Origin: Saprospiraceae bacterium | GTDB taxonomy: Bacteria > Bacteroidota > Bacteroidia > Chitinophagales > Saprospiraceae | Direction of reading: 5' to 3' | Assembly (NCBI GenBank): GCA_016710235.1 | Contig: JADJLG010000001.1 | Span: 2,283,501-2,347,500 of the forward strand | Length of the DNA: 64,000 bases | Part shown: positions 17,226-26,640 of the stretch, one piece after another | Layout: every line of letters begins with the position of its first letter | Position numbering within the stretch: the stretch's first letter is position 1 | Translations under genes and position numbers: made by a program | The notes under the pieces: generated by a model | Told to the model about the DNA's origin: nothing | Database searches by the model: none | The model's input: only the letters and a program-made list of their open reading frames with translations

Positions 17226-18359
17226 TTACTTCTGATTTAATTCGGGTAAGTTTAATTCCTGAATCAAAATACCATTTCGAATCCGTGGTTCGAACCAAGT
17301 ACTTTTAGGTGGTAGAACTTTGTGTTGATCAGCTATTTTTGTAAAATCTGTTTTTCGCACCGGATAAAATTGGACAGCTAGGGTTTGCTCAGGATGAGGC
17401 AAATTTTTTATCACAGTTTTCCAAGATTTTGTGCCTTCGACATATCCTATTCTTTGATCCGATCGGATATCTTTGATATGCAAAATATCCCCTAAAATAT
17501 GTTTGTTGAATAAATCAATATCAAAACTTACTCCGTTCAGTTTTTTTGAAGCGCCAATCATTTTTTTATCCCAAACAAAATTGAAGTATTTACCTGCAAA
17601 ATAAAAAATGAGCTGGTGTTTTTTTGTCGGTTTTGCGGCATCACTCAATTCCTTCAATTTGCCAAATTCAAGCACTTTCTCAAAAAAAACTTCTGCTGAA
17701 ATCAAATTGTCTAATTGGACAAATCTGTTGTAAGGGAAAATCGAAAGTTCATCGAAATCGAAGAGGGCACAAAAAAGATATTTGAAACCTTTATCTGACA
17801 GATGATGACCTTGTTCTAATATTGTACTGATTGATGACATTCTATGGTGACCATCTGCGATGTATGCTGTTTTTACATTGCGCTTAAATGCTTTTTGAAA
17901 TTCTTTTATATCCTTTTTGGATTTGATGCAAAACAGATCGTGGATTTGATCATCTTTCTTAAAATTCAAATGAAAACTCGGTTTTACTCCAAGAAAGTTT
18001 TCTACAATCAGATTTTTAATTTTTTTAACAGGTTGATAGGCGAGTAGTACGGGTTTGATCACTGCATCACGCTCATACATGAGGCCGGCTATCTTTTTCT
18101 CTTGTGCAGTTAAAGTATTTTCATGTTTTTTAATGTTGCCTTTCAAATATTCGTTGATATCAACTCCTGCAAGAATACCGTAATGAGTCCTTAATTTCGT
18201 CTTGATACGGTAAATGAAAATTCCAGGATTTTTTTCTTCATAAAAAATGCCTTGTTTGTTTAACTCTGGAAAATCATTTTTTACCGTCTCGAAAAATCCG
18301 TCAATGTCATAGATGGAATTGAAATCCGGATGCGCATATTTTATTTCTTTTATATTCAC
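17226..18359 (-). CDS. DUF1015 family protein
   Basis: The 377-residue protein matches DUF1015: an N-terminal FIYRIKTKLRTHYGILAGVDI block, the central TAYIADGHHRMSS motif that is the family hallmark (Asp-Gly-His-His), and a C-terminal segment with DPIRSDQRIGYVEG-like sequence and FYPVRKTDF. Members are common in anaerobes and Bacteroidota, often near serine synthesis genes, with no settled function known to me. The start codon appears to be GTG (18359). It lies between the GbsR/MarR regulator and the amidohydrolase with short gaps, suggesting co-transcription. Confidence 0.85.
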   Translation of the reverse strand: MNIKEIKYAHPDFNSIYDIDGFFETVKNDFPELNKQGIFYEEKNPGIFIYRIKTKLRTHYGILAGVDINEYLKGNIKKHENTLTAQEKKIAGLMYERDAVIKPVLLAYQPVKKIKNLIVENFLGVKPSFHLNFKKDDQIHDLFCIKSKKDIKEFQKAFKRNVKTAYIADGHHRMSSISTILEQGHHLSDKGFKYLFCALFDFDELSIFPYNRFVQLDNLISAEVFFEKVLEFGKLKELSDAAKPTKKHQLIFYFAGKYFNFVWDKKMIGASKKLNGVSFDIDLFNKHILGDILHIKDIRSDQRIGYVEGTKSWKTVIKNLPHPEQTLAVQFYPVRKTDFTKIADQHKVLPPKSTWFEPRIRNGILIQELNLPELNQK

Positions 18360-18375
18360 AACTCCTTGATTTGAA

Positions 18376-18879
18376 TTACTTTAAAATTTTCATGAGTGTG
18401 TTGAAAAACCAATGAGAATCAGCTTTGATCAGAGTGTCTAGAGCAGTGTTGGCTTTGAGAACAAAGTCAGTAATATTTCCCAACATCTCGCTGAATTCTT
18501 TTTGCTCTTCGCCGCATTGATGGCAGGATTTCAAGGTTTTGAGCTCCTCGATGAGAGGATCCAATTCCTTCTGTTTTCTGCGTTCAAGGATGGTCTTAAA
18601 GACGATGTGGATATCTTTTTCGGCAACAAAATAGTCACATCTCATACCCGTTTTTTGAATTTTTCGCACCAGATCCCATTCTATCAATGCTCGAATATTC
18701 ATATTGGCATTTCCCTGAGAAATATGCAACTCAGAAATGATTTGGTCTGCGTTAATCGGCTCTGCAGCGATGAGTAATAAAGCATGGATTTGGGCCATAG
18801 TTTTGTTGATACCCCATTGTACCCCTAATGTACCCCAGGTATCAATAAATTTTCCCTTACACTGTTGAAAATCTGCCAT
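18376..18879 (-). CDS. GbsR/MarR-family transcriptional regulator
   Basis: The product (167 residues from the ATG at 18879) has a winged helix-turn-helix of the GbsR type: TLGVQWGINKTMAQIHALLL, then INADQIISELHISQGNANMNIRALIEWDLV as the recognition part, and YFVAEKD as the wing. A helical C-terminal half follows, with a CHQCG pair of cysteines in the linker. GbsR-type regulators in other bacteria control compatible-solute and metabolic genes. The target here is unknown, though it sits between gcvT and DUF1015. A TTG nine codons upstream is the alternative start; the ATG gives the usual family N-terminus. Confidence 0.85.
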   Translation of the reverse strand: MADFQQCKGKFIDTWGTLGVQWGINKTMAQIHALLLIAAEPINADQIISELHISQGNANMNIRALIEWDLVRKIQKTGMRCDYFVAEKDIHIVFKTILERRKQKELDPLIEELKTLKSCHQCGEEQKEFSEMLGNITDFVLKANTALDTLIKADSHWFFNTLMKILK

Positions 18880-18939
18880 TTGACGGTATTCATAGAAATA
18901 CCACAAAGGTCAAATAGTTCAATACTCCTTTGCTAAAAA

Positions 18940-20058
18940 TTATTTCGGAGACTGATAGAATGGGATTTTGCAAATCTTTGCGCTCATCAATTTATTACCC
19001 ATTTTCACAAATATTTGATTATCCAAAGTCGCTTGATCGGCAGGTACATAACCCATGCCTAAAGGAATTTCAAGACTGGGTGATTGGGTTCCTGAACTGA
19101 CAACTCCAATTTGATTGTCCGCCGCGTCGCAAATAGGGTATCCATGTCGAGGCACCCTTCTATCTTCCATAACAAAGCCTACTAGTTTTCTGGAAACGCC
19201 TGATGCTTTTTGCTTATTCAAATAATCAGACCCAATAAAATTACCTTTGTTGAGTTTAGTAATCCAACCTAATCCGGCTTCTAAAGGAGAAGTAGTGTCA
19301 TCGATGTCGTTGCCATAAAGACAAAATCCCATCTCAAGTCGCAATGTGTCTCTTGCACCCAAACCTGCAGGCTCAAGACCTTCAGTTTTACCTGCTTCAA
19401 TTACTGCATCCCATATGACATCAATTGCCTCTGCATTTGCATAAAGTTCAAATCCCCCTGATCCCGTATATCCTGTTGCTGAAATGAGAACATTGGGAAT
19501 ACCAGCCAAATCACCCTTACGAAAAGAATAATAAGAGATTTGATCCAAAGGTAGGTCAGTTAAGCTTTGTAAGATCTTCATAGCTTTTGGACCCTGGACA
19601 GCAACTAAACCTGTTTTCTCGGATATGTTGGTCATTTTAGCATCAAATGTATTTTGCTGTGATATCCAATCCCAGTCTTTTTGAATATTAGATGCATTGA
19701 CTACCAACATGAATGCTTTTTCGCCTTCTGCACATTTATCTTCAGGAAGTCGATATACCAATAAATCATCTACTATTCCTCCTGAAAGATTCGGAAGACA
19801 AGAATACTGTGCATCACCAATTTTTAATTTGGACACATCATTGCTGGTTACATGTTGGATAAGTTCCAGAGCCTGCTTCCCTTTTACGATAAACTCACCC
19901 ATGTGTGAAACATCAAAAATACCGGCATTTTTTCGTACGGCTTCGTGTTCGATGTTTATTCCTTTGTAACTGATAGGCATATTGTATCCGGCAAAGGGAG
20001 CCATTTTGGCTTGCAGCGCTTCATGCCTGGAATGCAGAGGAGTATTTTTAATTTCCAT
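18940..20058 (-). CDS. gcvT: Glycine cleavage system aminomethyltransferase (T protein)
   Basis: GcvT takes the aminomethyl group from lipoylated H protein, passing methylene to tetrahydrofolate and releasing ammonia. The 372 residues cover the whole family: KMAPFAGYNMPISYKGI near the start, DVSHMGEF, a folate-binding DDLLVYR region (Asp near 97), ISATGYTGSGGFELY, ARDTLRLEMGFCLYG, and the C-terminal barrel with SSGTQSPSLEIPLGMGYV. All look intact. The start is 1 base after the stop of the HEAT-cyclophilin gene, so the two are likely co-transcribed. The other glycine cleavage genes are not in the window. Confidence 0.96.
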   Translation of the reverse strand: MEIKNTPLHSRHEALQAKMAPFAGYNMPISYKGINIEHEAVRKNAGIFDVSHMGEFIVKGKQALELIQHVTSNDVSKLKIGDAQYSCLPNLSGGIVDDLLVYRLPEDKCAEGEKAFMLVVNASNIQKDWDWISQQNTFDAKMTNISEKTGLVAVQGPKAMKILQSLTDLPLDQISYYSFRKGDLAGIPNVLISATGYTGSGGFELYANAEAIDVIWDAVIEAGKTEGLEPAGLGARDTLRLEMGFCLYGNDIDDTTSPLEAGLGWITKLNKGNFIGSDYLNKQKASGVSRKLVGFVMEDRRVPRHGYPICDAADNQIGVVSSGTQSPSLEIPLGMGYVPADQATLDNQIFVKMGNKLMSAKICKIPFYQSPK

Positions 20059-20059
20059 T

Positions 20060-22102
20060 TTATTCTATAATAATTTCTGTAATTTGATCATTTGGTGTGA
20101 TGTTAATTAAAACATCCATTCCTGAAATTAATTTTCCAAAAGCGGTGTAAATTCCATCTAAATGAGGCGTTGGAGAATGAGTAATGAAAAATTGTGTGCA
20201 TTCAGTATTTGCTCCTGCACTAGCCATTCCCAAAATATAAGATGATTGAAAATTCAAATCGCTAATCTCAGTCCGTATGGTATAATTCAGTCCACCATAA
20301 CCATCTCCCCTTGGACAACCTCCTTGGATAACGAAATTTGGAACAACTCTGTGAAAATATTTTTCTTTATAAAATCCATTTTTAGCGAGCTCAACAAAAT
20401 TGAGCACAGTAGCCGGTGCTTTTTTTGAAAATAATTGGCATTGCATTTCCCCTTTTGCAGTTTTGATAATACAGTTTAGTGTATCATTCAGATTAGCCAC
20501 ATTTTGCCAATTTACGGGATGATTGTATTCTGGAATTTTGGCTACAAATTTTCGCTTTTGAAGAAATGAAATAGCTGATTCCATTTCATTGTAGCTTTCG
20601 ATATCACGAGGCAAAGTCAGTTTTGCTTGTGCTAGAGGCAGCAAGGAATCCGGTTGGCAGTAAGCCGAAATTAGACCCCTTTCTTTGGTAAAAAAATTAC
20701 CCAATACTGCACAAACTCCTGGATCAGCATGGTTCATTTGTCTTTGAAAATACAATGCGAGCTCTATATAAATCGGGTTTCTGTTTCCTTTGTACACGTA
20801 TGGAAAGTCAGGTCTGGAGATGAGCTGACCTATCGTTTCTGCAATTGCAGTTTGTACTGCGGGATCTTGCTCATCTCTGGAAAGTGCAAAAAGGTAAGAT
20901 AGTTCTTTGACTTCAGTAGATAAAGCACGTATATATGAAGCTTTAGCTACCGGAATGGACGTCGATTGGATTTGGCTTTTCAACCTGTCTACATATATCT
21001 GTCTGGTGAGGGACATATAGGCTGGGACTTTTTTCAAAACCAATTCAAAGGCTTTCGCTCTAAGTTGAGGTATGAAAGAGTTTTGGTCCGCCAATTGCTT
21101 GTATTCCTCAATTTTTTCTGCATTACCATATTGAATCAAATAGTCAAATGCGGGGAGTGAAACTTGATAAGAAGGATTCTGTGTAGCACGGAGCGCAAAT
21201 GTGGTAGCTTGCCCAGCTTTAAAACCATCCAGATTTTTGAAGATATTGCTTATGACCCTGTTTTCAAGGCCGCGCGAGTATAATTCTTCAAGACTTTGGA
21301 GGACTTCAGGCGTGCCAATTCTAGAAAATCCTGCAACCAGTGCCATTCTTATTTCGGCATTCTTTTCTTCTATACAAAGTTTTGACAGACGAGCAAGCTC
21401 AGGGCTAAAATCTAAATTTTTGAAGCGCTGGATGCAATGAGCAGCCATCATTCTTGTGGTCTCCGAATATTTCGGATTTTCCAAAATCTGGATAATACGC
21501 TCTACACTACTTTTACAGAACTTATTGCGCAGGCCAAATCTATAAATTGCCATTATCTGACCGTAGGATAGACTGGAATCTTTGGGCTCATAACTTTTGA
21601 TGGCACAAATTTTAGCCAATGTGCTATCTCCACCACACTTACCCAGAGCTTCTAGGATTATAGCATTGGTTTTCATATATGGACCTACTGAGTCCACATT
21701 AATAAATGCAGAGATCAAGTCATTTTCTGCGCTCGGATGTCCGATTTGGCCGAGGGCAAAAGCTGCTGCTTGTCTAACTTCTTCAACAGGATCCTTTAAA
21801 TTTTTAATCAGTGCGGACACGGTTGTTGTATCTCTTACAGAAGCAAGAGCAAAAGCTGCTGCGTATCGGTAAGCTGCTTTGGAATGGCTCAGGTATGCTG
21901 TATGGGTTTCTGTCCACTTTTTGTCTTTACCTTCCCAAATATTGATAATATTTGGATCATCAGCTTTGAAGGAGATATCATTCGGATTTTCTTCAATAGG
22001 CGGGAAGCATGCACTAAAAAAAATACAGATCCCAAAGAGCAAGGATAATAATGTAACAGCCGTGCTTGAAGAAGAGTAACGATATTTAATCAAGAAAGTC
22101 AA
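20060..22102 (-). CDS. HEAT-repeat lipoprotein fused to a cyclophilin-type peptidyl-prolyl isomerase
   Basis: The product (about 680 residues) begins with a lipoprotein-like signal (LLFGICIFFSAC, Cys near residue 32). About residues 60-510 are HEAT-type helical pairs (AAAFALGQIG, ALVAGFSRIG). From about 540 to the end is a cyclophilin domain with FHRVVPNFVIQGG and TQFFITHSPTPHLDGIYTAFG; the catalytic Arg, Phe, Gln and the late His are kept, and the usual Trp of the HLDGxWxVFG motif is Tyr. It would isomerise X-Pro bonds in the periplasm while the HEAT part docks to a partner. No ATG is available at the N-terminus; TTG at 22102 or 22093 is the probable start. It lies upstream of gcvT. Confidence 0.88.
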   Translation of the reverse strand: MTFLIKYRYSSSSTAVTLLSLLFGICIFFSACFPPIEENPNDISFKADDPNIINIWEGKDKKWTETHTAYLSHSKAAYRYAAAFALASVRDTTTVSALIKNLKDPVEEVRQAAAFALGQIGHPSAENDLISAFINVDSVGPYMKTNAIILEALGKCGGDSTLAKICAIKSYEPKDSSLSYGQIMAIYRFGLRNKFCKSSVERIIQILENPKYSETTRMMAAHCIQRFKNLDFSPELARLSKLCIEEKNAEIRMALVAGFSRIGTPEVLQSLEELYSRGLENRVISNIFKNLDGFKAGQATTFALRATQNPSYQVSLPAFDYLIQYGNAEKIEEYKQLADQNSFIPQLRAKAFELVLKKVPAYMSLTRQIYVDRLKSQIQSTSIPVAKASYIRALSTEVKELSYLFALSRDEQDPAVQTAIAETIGQLISRPDFPYVYKGNRNPIYIELALYFQRQMNHADPGVCAVLGNFFTKERGLISAYCQPDSLLPLAQAKLTLPRDIESYNEMESAISFLQKRKFVAKIPEYNHPVNWQNVANLNDTLNCIIKTAKGEMQCQLFSKKAPATVLNFVELAKNGFYKEKYFHRVVPNFVIQGGCPRGDGYGGLNYTIRTEISDLNFQSSYILGMASAGANTECTQFFITHSPTPHLDGIYTAFGKLISGMDVLINITPNDQITEIIIE

Positions 22103-22126
22103 TGTTGAGGCTGGAAATTTGTTCGA

Positions 22127-22483
22127 TTAAACAGTTTTATGGATTCTATTTCGATATTCCTTGTAGTATATTATAACTGCAAATAGCACTGCCGCAAGCA
22201 TAAGAGAAACTCTCAATACAGCATAATATTTATCAGGTTTGGTGGATTGAATCGTATTGCGCATGGGCAAGAGCAATAGTAATACGATTAGACTACTTAA
22301 TATTCCGACTGCTTCCAGGGCATACCTTCTATTTTCTTTCAAAGGTTTGTAAAAAAAAGAAAGGAGAATGCCGATAAATGGAATTGATAAAGTATGGAGA
22401 TCCCTACCGGAAGCTTCATAACTCCATAAGCCCACAATCACAAAGATGGCACTGGTCAGTAAGTTGGCCTGGTGTGGCTTCAT
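22127..22483 (-). CDS. Small integral membrane protein of unknown function
   Basis: The 118-residue product has four predicted membrane segments (about 8-22, 32-45, 58-73 and 90-106), separated by short charged loops, with a basic C-terminus (KEYRNRIHK). I do not recognise the family. It lies between the sugar isomerase gene (67 bases upstream) and the HEAT-cyclophilin gene (24 bases downstream), all on the minus strand, so it is probably co-transcribed. A role cannot be inferred from the sequence. Confidence 0.7.
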   Translation of the reverse strand: MKPHQANLLTSAIFVIVGLWSYEASGRDLHTLSIPFIGILLSFFYKPLKENRRYALEAVGILSSLIVLLLLLPMRNTIQSTKPDKYYAVLRVSLMLAAVLFAVIIYYKEYRNRIHKTV

Positions 22484-22549
22484 TTTTTGTTTTCAAATGA
22501 GCTGCTAATATAATGCATTCCCGACAAACGCCCGGGTTAGCCGGTGGCT

Positions 22550-23539
22550 TCATTCCGTTTTTGACAACTCTGACTTCAGAAAATCAATGACTTTAACCTC
22601 CACCGGGTCAATGTTGTAATCTAATGCCAGATAAACAGAAACGAAATCCAGCAAATGCACCAGATAAAAACTTTTTTCTATCAGGTCGGCACCCTTCCCA
22701 TAGATTTCAAAGACAGACCCGGCATAATGGCCTATTATTTCTTTACACAGGTCTGTCCTAAGTTGCACCCTGGGATGATCATCACCGGACCTTAAAAACA
22801 GGACCGCAATATTCGGATCTTGTTGTCTCCATCCCACAAGTTCATTGTGATTCATTTCAGGAATAACATGGTGGCTGCAGAGCCTTTTTGTGTTTTCATT
22901 GATTTGTTGCCTGAACCTGATGGCTACGGGTTCTAATAGGTCAGAGCTGTAAATGATGATTCTTTTTCCGTTCAAATGATCTGCCAGCCGCCTTGCATCT
23001 TGCATGATTACTTGTTGTCCAAGTGAAAGTCTTTGGATAGTATTTTTCAGAGAAGTTTCAAATTCTGAACTCAGCAATTCTAATTTTTTCAAAATAAACA
23101 TCTGAGCAACGACGGAATAACCTAAGCAAGCTCTAGGTGATGTCCATCCTGTAGGAAGTTGGATGAAGTCATAGGATTTAGCGAGGGCCATTTTTTTAAT
23201 CTCCCCACCAGAGCTTATACATTTTATTGAATTTACCCGATTCTCCAAAGTGTTTAAGCAAGAAATGGTTTCTTCAGTATTTCCTGAATATGATGAAGCA
23301 ATGACCAATGCTGCTGAATCAACAAAGGCAGGCGGGTCATATGATTTCCCTACGATATAAGGAATCTTTAACTCATTTTTAAAAAAAGAGGCAACGAAAT
23401 CTGCACCAATCCCTGATCCACCCATGCCCGCCACAAAAACCAAATTTGGATGAATAGGGAGCTTTGTGATATTTGACCCGGCCCCAATCTCAATTGCTTC
23501 TTGCAATTGGTCAGGAAACCGCTTCACCATTTCTAACAT
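22550..23539 (-). CDS. Bifunctional phosphoglucose/phosphomannose isomerase, SIS type
   Basis: The 329-residue protein has two SIS sugar-isomerase domains, as in the short archaeal and bacterial PGI/PMI family that interconverts glucose 6-phosphate or mannose 6-phosphate with fructose 6-phosphate. Visible motifs are GMGGSGIGADF (first phosphate loop), SSYSGNTEETISC (the Ser/Thr-rich sugar phosphate loop), PTGWTSPRACLGYSV, and EMNHNELVGW with the catalytic Glu/His. It opens the minus-strand run and has a promoter directly upstream (23559-23590) with a leader of only about 12 bases. Confidence 0.92.
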   Translation of the reverse strand: MLEMVKRFPDQLQEAIEIGAGSNITKLPIHPNLVFVAGMGGSGIGADFVASFFKNELKIPYIVGKSYDPPAFVDSAALVIASSYSGNTEETISCLNTLENRVNSIKCISSGGEIKKMALAKSYDFIQLPTGWTSPRACLGYSVVAQMFILKKLELLSSEFETSLKNTIQRLSLGQQVIMQDARRLADHLNGKRIIIYSSDLLEPVAIRFRQQINENTKRLCSHHVIPEMNHNELVGWRQQDPNIAVLFLRSGDDHPRVQLRTDLCKEIIGHYAGSVFEIYGKGADLIEKSFYLVHLLDFVSVYLALDYNIDPVEVKVIDFLKSELSKTE

Positions 23540-23558
23540 ACGTTAATGATTTGAAGGT

Positions 23559-23590
23559 CAAAAATACTTTGATCCATTGGGATTTTCGAA
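23559..23590 (-). promoter_or_regulatory. Promoter of the phosphoglucose/phosphomannose isomerase gene
   Basis: On the minus strand TTCG (23587-23590) is followed after 20 bases by TATTTTTG (23559-23566), the -7 element TAnnTTTG. The ATG at 23539 lies about 20 bases further, giving a very short leader. Confidence 0.5.
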
Positions 23591-23990
23591 CAAATCGACA
23601 AAGCAATGTCTCTCGATTTGATTAATTGTTGGCCGAAAGCAAACAAACCAAATTCAAACGAAAGCTGATGATTTATTTGGTTTAAGCCAATTTTTTGCTT
23701 TGAGATTCCATCTCAAAGACAAGATCGCGATATACCTAAAGTAAATTTCTCCATTGATAAAAACAGTTTGGTGTAAATTTTCTTAGGACTAAGCACTAAT
23801 CAGAGATGTTTAGACTAAGACAGCAGGGATGTGTAAATCCACTTGGAAGATTTATTGCATCAAATTGGAATTGGGTGTAAAGCAATTTTTGGAGTCCATC
23901 CATGTTTGACGACAGCATACTGGGACAAGAAACCAAATGATAAACCTTTCAATTCTAAACTTGTTTGCGCCTTGTTAATTGAGACAATAT
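23591..23990. other. Intergenic region with no supported gene
   Basis: This divergent gap separates the isomerase gene from the TonB-dependent receptor gene. It contains no convincing coding frame, terminator or repeat. A weak TAAACTTG (about 23957-23964) upstream of the receptor start has one mismatch to the -7 consensus. A 73-codon frame starting TTG at 23843 runs into the receptor gene and lacks any family signal. Confidence 0.4.
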
Positions 23991-26426
23991 ATGAAATGGA
24001 TATTGGTATTGCTGATGATGTCATGGAGAGTATGCTTCGTGGCTCAAAGTGTAGGAATAATTGAAGGTCGGGTGGTGGATAAAAATACAGAAGCTTCTAT
24101 CATAGGTGCAAGTGTGCTTGTTCCTGGTACCGATCCTATGGTAGGAACAGCGACGGATGAAAATGGAAAATTCATTCTCAGTCTACCTGTAGGAACATAT
24201 CAAATACAGGTAACTTATACAGGCTATCTGACTCAAACGATTTTCCATAATGAGGTTTCCAGCGGTAATGTGAATGTAGTTAAAATTGAAATGGAAGAGG
24301 ACGTCAAGCTTTTGGATGAAATAGAATTATCTGCAAACAGAAGTATCCAAGTCGGTAGTTTGGAAAGTCCTAACTCACTGCAGAGATTAAGTGCTCAGGA
24401 GATTAAATCAAGCCCCGGAGGAAATTTTGACGTTTTTAAAGTGATCCAGTCATTGCCTGGTATAGCATCAGTGCCTGGGGTGGGAAATAGAAATGACGTA
24501 ATTATCCGTGGAGGATCACCTTCAGAAAATGTATATTATCTGGACGGGATTGAAATTCCTGTCATTAATCACTTTACCACTCAAGGTTCTGCAGGTGGAT
24601 CCAATGGGATTATCAATGTGGCTTTTGTCAATGAGCTGACATTGCACTCAAGTGCATTCGACGCGAGGTATGATAATGCTTTATCGTCGATTTTTCAGTT
24701 TAAACAAAAATCTGGCAATAGCACTCGCTTGCAGACCAATTTTCGTTTGAGCTCATCTGAATTTGCAGCGACAGCTGAAGGCCCGCTTTCAAAAAATACA
24801 AGTTTTTTGGGATCGGTGAGACGCTCTTATTTGCAATATTTGTTTCAAGCTCTAAATCTCGCAATTCGACCGAATTATTGGGACTTTCAAACAAAAGTAC
24901 AACATCGATTTTCATCCAAAACGACTCTCACTCTAATAGGTCTGGGTGCATTGGATAATTTTTTTGTTGATGCCGGGGCTGAAAAAGATGTCACCAATGC
25001 CTATATCCTGAAGAGGGCTCCTTTTATTGATCAATGGAATTACACTGTTGGATTGAATTTGAAGCACATTTTTTCGAGGTCGGTTTTGGATGTAGCATTG
25101 AGTAGAAATACGCTTAACAATCAGTTTGAGCAGTATGAAGATGCAGATAAAAATGATCCGAACAAAAGAAATATAAGTACCTTTTCACAAGAGGCTGAAA
25201 ATAAACTAAAAGTGAATCTAAGCCAACAATTAACTGGTTGGACTATACATTATGGAGGACATTTCCAGTGGGTTACTTATAGCAATAATTTTGAATCGAT
25301 CCTCAAAAGAGAAATCAGAGATAGTTCAGGCCAAGTTCTACAATCCGAACTAAAATATATGTTTCAGACAAATATCGATTTTGCAAAGTACGGTGTTCAT
25401 GTGCAGGCTTCGAGGAGCTTTTTACAAAATAGCTTGGGATTGTCGGTGGGAATTCGATCGGATGCTGACCAATTCACCGGCCCAACACTCTTGCACTGGG
25501 TCGATCATATTTCACCCAGAGTATCTTTATCATTTACATGGAACAATCATTGGAAAACAACTGCGTCTGTCGGTAGATATGTAAAATTACCTGCATATAC
25601 CATTTTAGGATACAAAAACAATAATGGAGAGTATGTCAATAGCGACGCATCTTATATTAAATGTGTGCATTATAGTATGGGAACTGAATTTTTGCCTCGT
25701 GCAAGTACTAGAATCACGGCTGAAGTTTTTCTAAAAAGGTATTGGGATTATCCGCTTTCTCAGAGGACGGGGATAAATCTAGCCAATACGGGATCAGAGT
25801 TTGGATATATTGGAAATGAGGACATTAATAGCAATGGAAAAGGCCGTGCGTATGGATTTGAATTTTTTGTACAGCAAAAATTAGTCAAGAGTTTTTTTGC
25901 TTTAGGTTCTTATTCATATATCTTAAGTGATTTTAGTGGTGAGGATGGAAGTTTGATTCCTTCTTCCTGGGACAATCGCCATTTATTTTCGATCACTTTG
26001 GGAAAAAAATTCAAGAAATCTTGGGAATTAGGTCTCAAATACCGATTTGCGGGAGGAACACCGTACACCCCTTTTGATGAAGCTGCATCGCGCTTAAATT
26101 ATCTGAGCAGTGGAGTTGGAGTACTTGATTACGAAAAGTTAAATACAAAAAGACTCTCAAGTTTTCATCAGGTAGATTTTCGAATTAACAAGAAATGGAA
26201 CATGAAGAAATGGAGCATTGAGGCATTTTATGATATGACAAATGCACTATTATTTAAAAATCAAGATGTTCCTGATTATGTGTTCGAGCGTACTGAGGAC
26301 AACAGTGGTTTTAAAACTTCAGATGGGCAACCCATAAAACCTGATGGTTCAAATGCTATTCCAAAAATTCTTTCTGAAGCGCAAGCAAGTTTTATTCCTA
26401 GTCTAGGATTTGTGCTAGAATTTTAA
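23991..26426 (+). CDS. TonB-dependent receptor with N-terminal carboxypeptidase-like domain
   Basis: The product is an outer-membrane transporter energised by TonB. From the ATG at 23991 it has a signal peptide (MKWILVLLMMSW...VAQ), then a carboxypeptidase-regulatory-like domain (GRVVDKNTEASIIGASVLVPGTD, about 25-110), a plug domain (DVFKVIQSLPGIASVPGVGNRNDVIIRGGSPSENVYYLDGIEIP, given here as two adjoining motifs: DVFKVIQSLPGIASVPG and NDVIIRGGSP), and a 22-strand-type barrel ending in FIPSLGFVLEF with the expected terminal Phe. The RGG and YLDG plug motifs are intact. No SusD-like gene adjoins it, so it is probably not a glycan SusCD pair. The substrate is unknown. Confidence 0.9.
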   Translation: MKWILVLLMMSWRVCFVAQSVGIIEGRVVDKNTEASIIGASVLVPGTDPMVGTATDENGKFILSLPVGTYQIQVTYTGYLTQTIFHNEVSSGNVNVVKIEMEEDVKLLDEIELSANRSIQVGSLESPNSLQRLSAQEIKSSPGGNFDVFKVIQSLPGIASVPGVGNRNDVIIRGGSPSENVYYLDGIEIPVINHFTTQGSAGGSNGIINVAFVNELTLHSSAFDARYDNALSSIFQFKQKSGNSTRLQTNFRLSSSEFAATAEGPLSKNTSFLGSVRRSYLQYLFQALNLAIRPNYWDFQTKVQHRFSSKTTLTLIGLGALDNFFVDAGAEKDVTNAYILKRAPFIDQWNYTVGLNLKHIFSRSVLDVALSRNTLNNQFEQYEDADKNDPNKRNISTFSQEAENKLKVNLSQQLTGWTIHYGGHFQWVTYSNNFESILKREIRDSSGQVLQSELKYMFQTNIDFAKYGVHVQASRSFLQNSLGLSVGIRSDADQFTGPTLLHWVDHISPRVSLSFTWNNHWKTTASVGRYVKLPAYTILGYKNNNGEYVNSDASYIKCVHYSMGTEFLPRASTRITAEVFLKRYWDYPLSQRTGINLANTGSEFGYIGNEDINSNGKGRAYGFEFFVQQKLVKSFFALGSYSYILSDFSGEDGSLIPSSWDNRHLFSITLGKKFKKSWELGLKYRFAGGTPYTPFDEAASRLNYLSSGVGVLDYEKLNTKRLSSFHQVDFRINKKWNMKKWSIEAFYDMTNALLFKNQDVPDYVFERTEDNSGFKTSDGQPIKPDGSNAIPKILSEAQASFIPSLGFVLEF

Positions 26427-26430
26427 ATAA

Positions 26431-26468
26431 GAAATCCTGCTAACTCTTACATTAGCAGGATTTCTTTC
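26431..26468 (+). terminator. Strong hairpin after the TonB receptor gene
   Basis: GAAATCCTGCTAA (26431-26443) pairs perfectly with TTAGCAGGATTTC (26452-26464) around an 8-base loop, 4 bases after the receptor stop codon. Only a short T run follows, but the AT flanks of the stem fit a terminator that could also serve the convergent gene ending at 26641. Confidence 0.75.
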
Positions 26469-26640
26469 AGGTTTGAATTTTAACAGCTACAGTATCTGAT
26501 TGGCTAAATATTTGTGTCGATTATATTTCATTACTTGAATCGTTGATTCAACAGGAACGTAATATATTGTCAAAGGACTCACACAATTTATTAGCAATAA
26601 CCTGCAATGAACAGGGCCCGGATAGAATTTTATTTTCAGC

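Noticed and set aside
17279..17302. A GGTTCGAA sequence reminiscent of a tRNA T-loop
   Set aside because: It lies in the conserved coding sequence of the DUF1015 gene and there is no matching acceptor or anticodon stem around it.
23843..24064. A 73-codon frame starting TTG upstream of the TonB receptor
   Set aside because: It overlaps the receptor's signal peptide region in another frame, has no family resemblance and no promoter.
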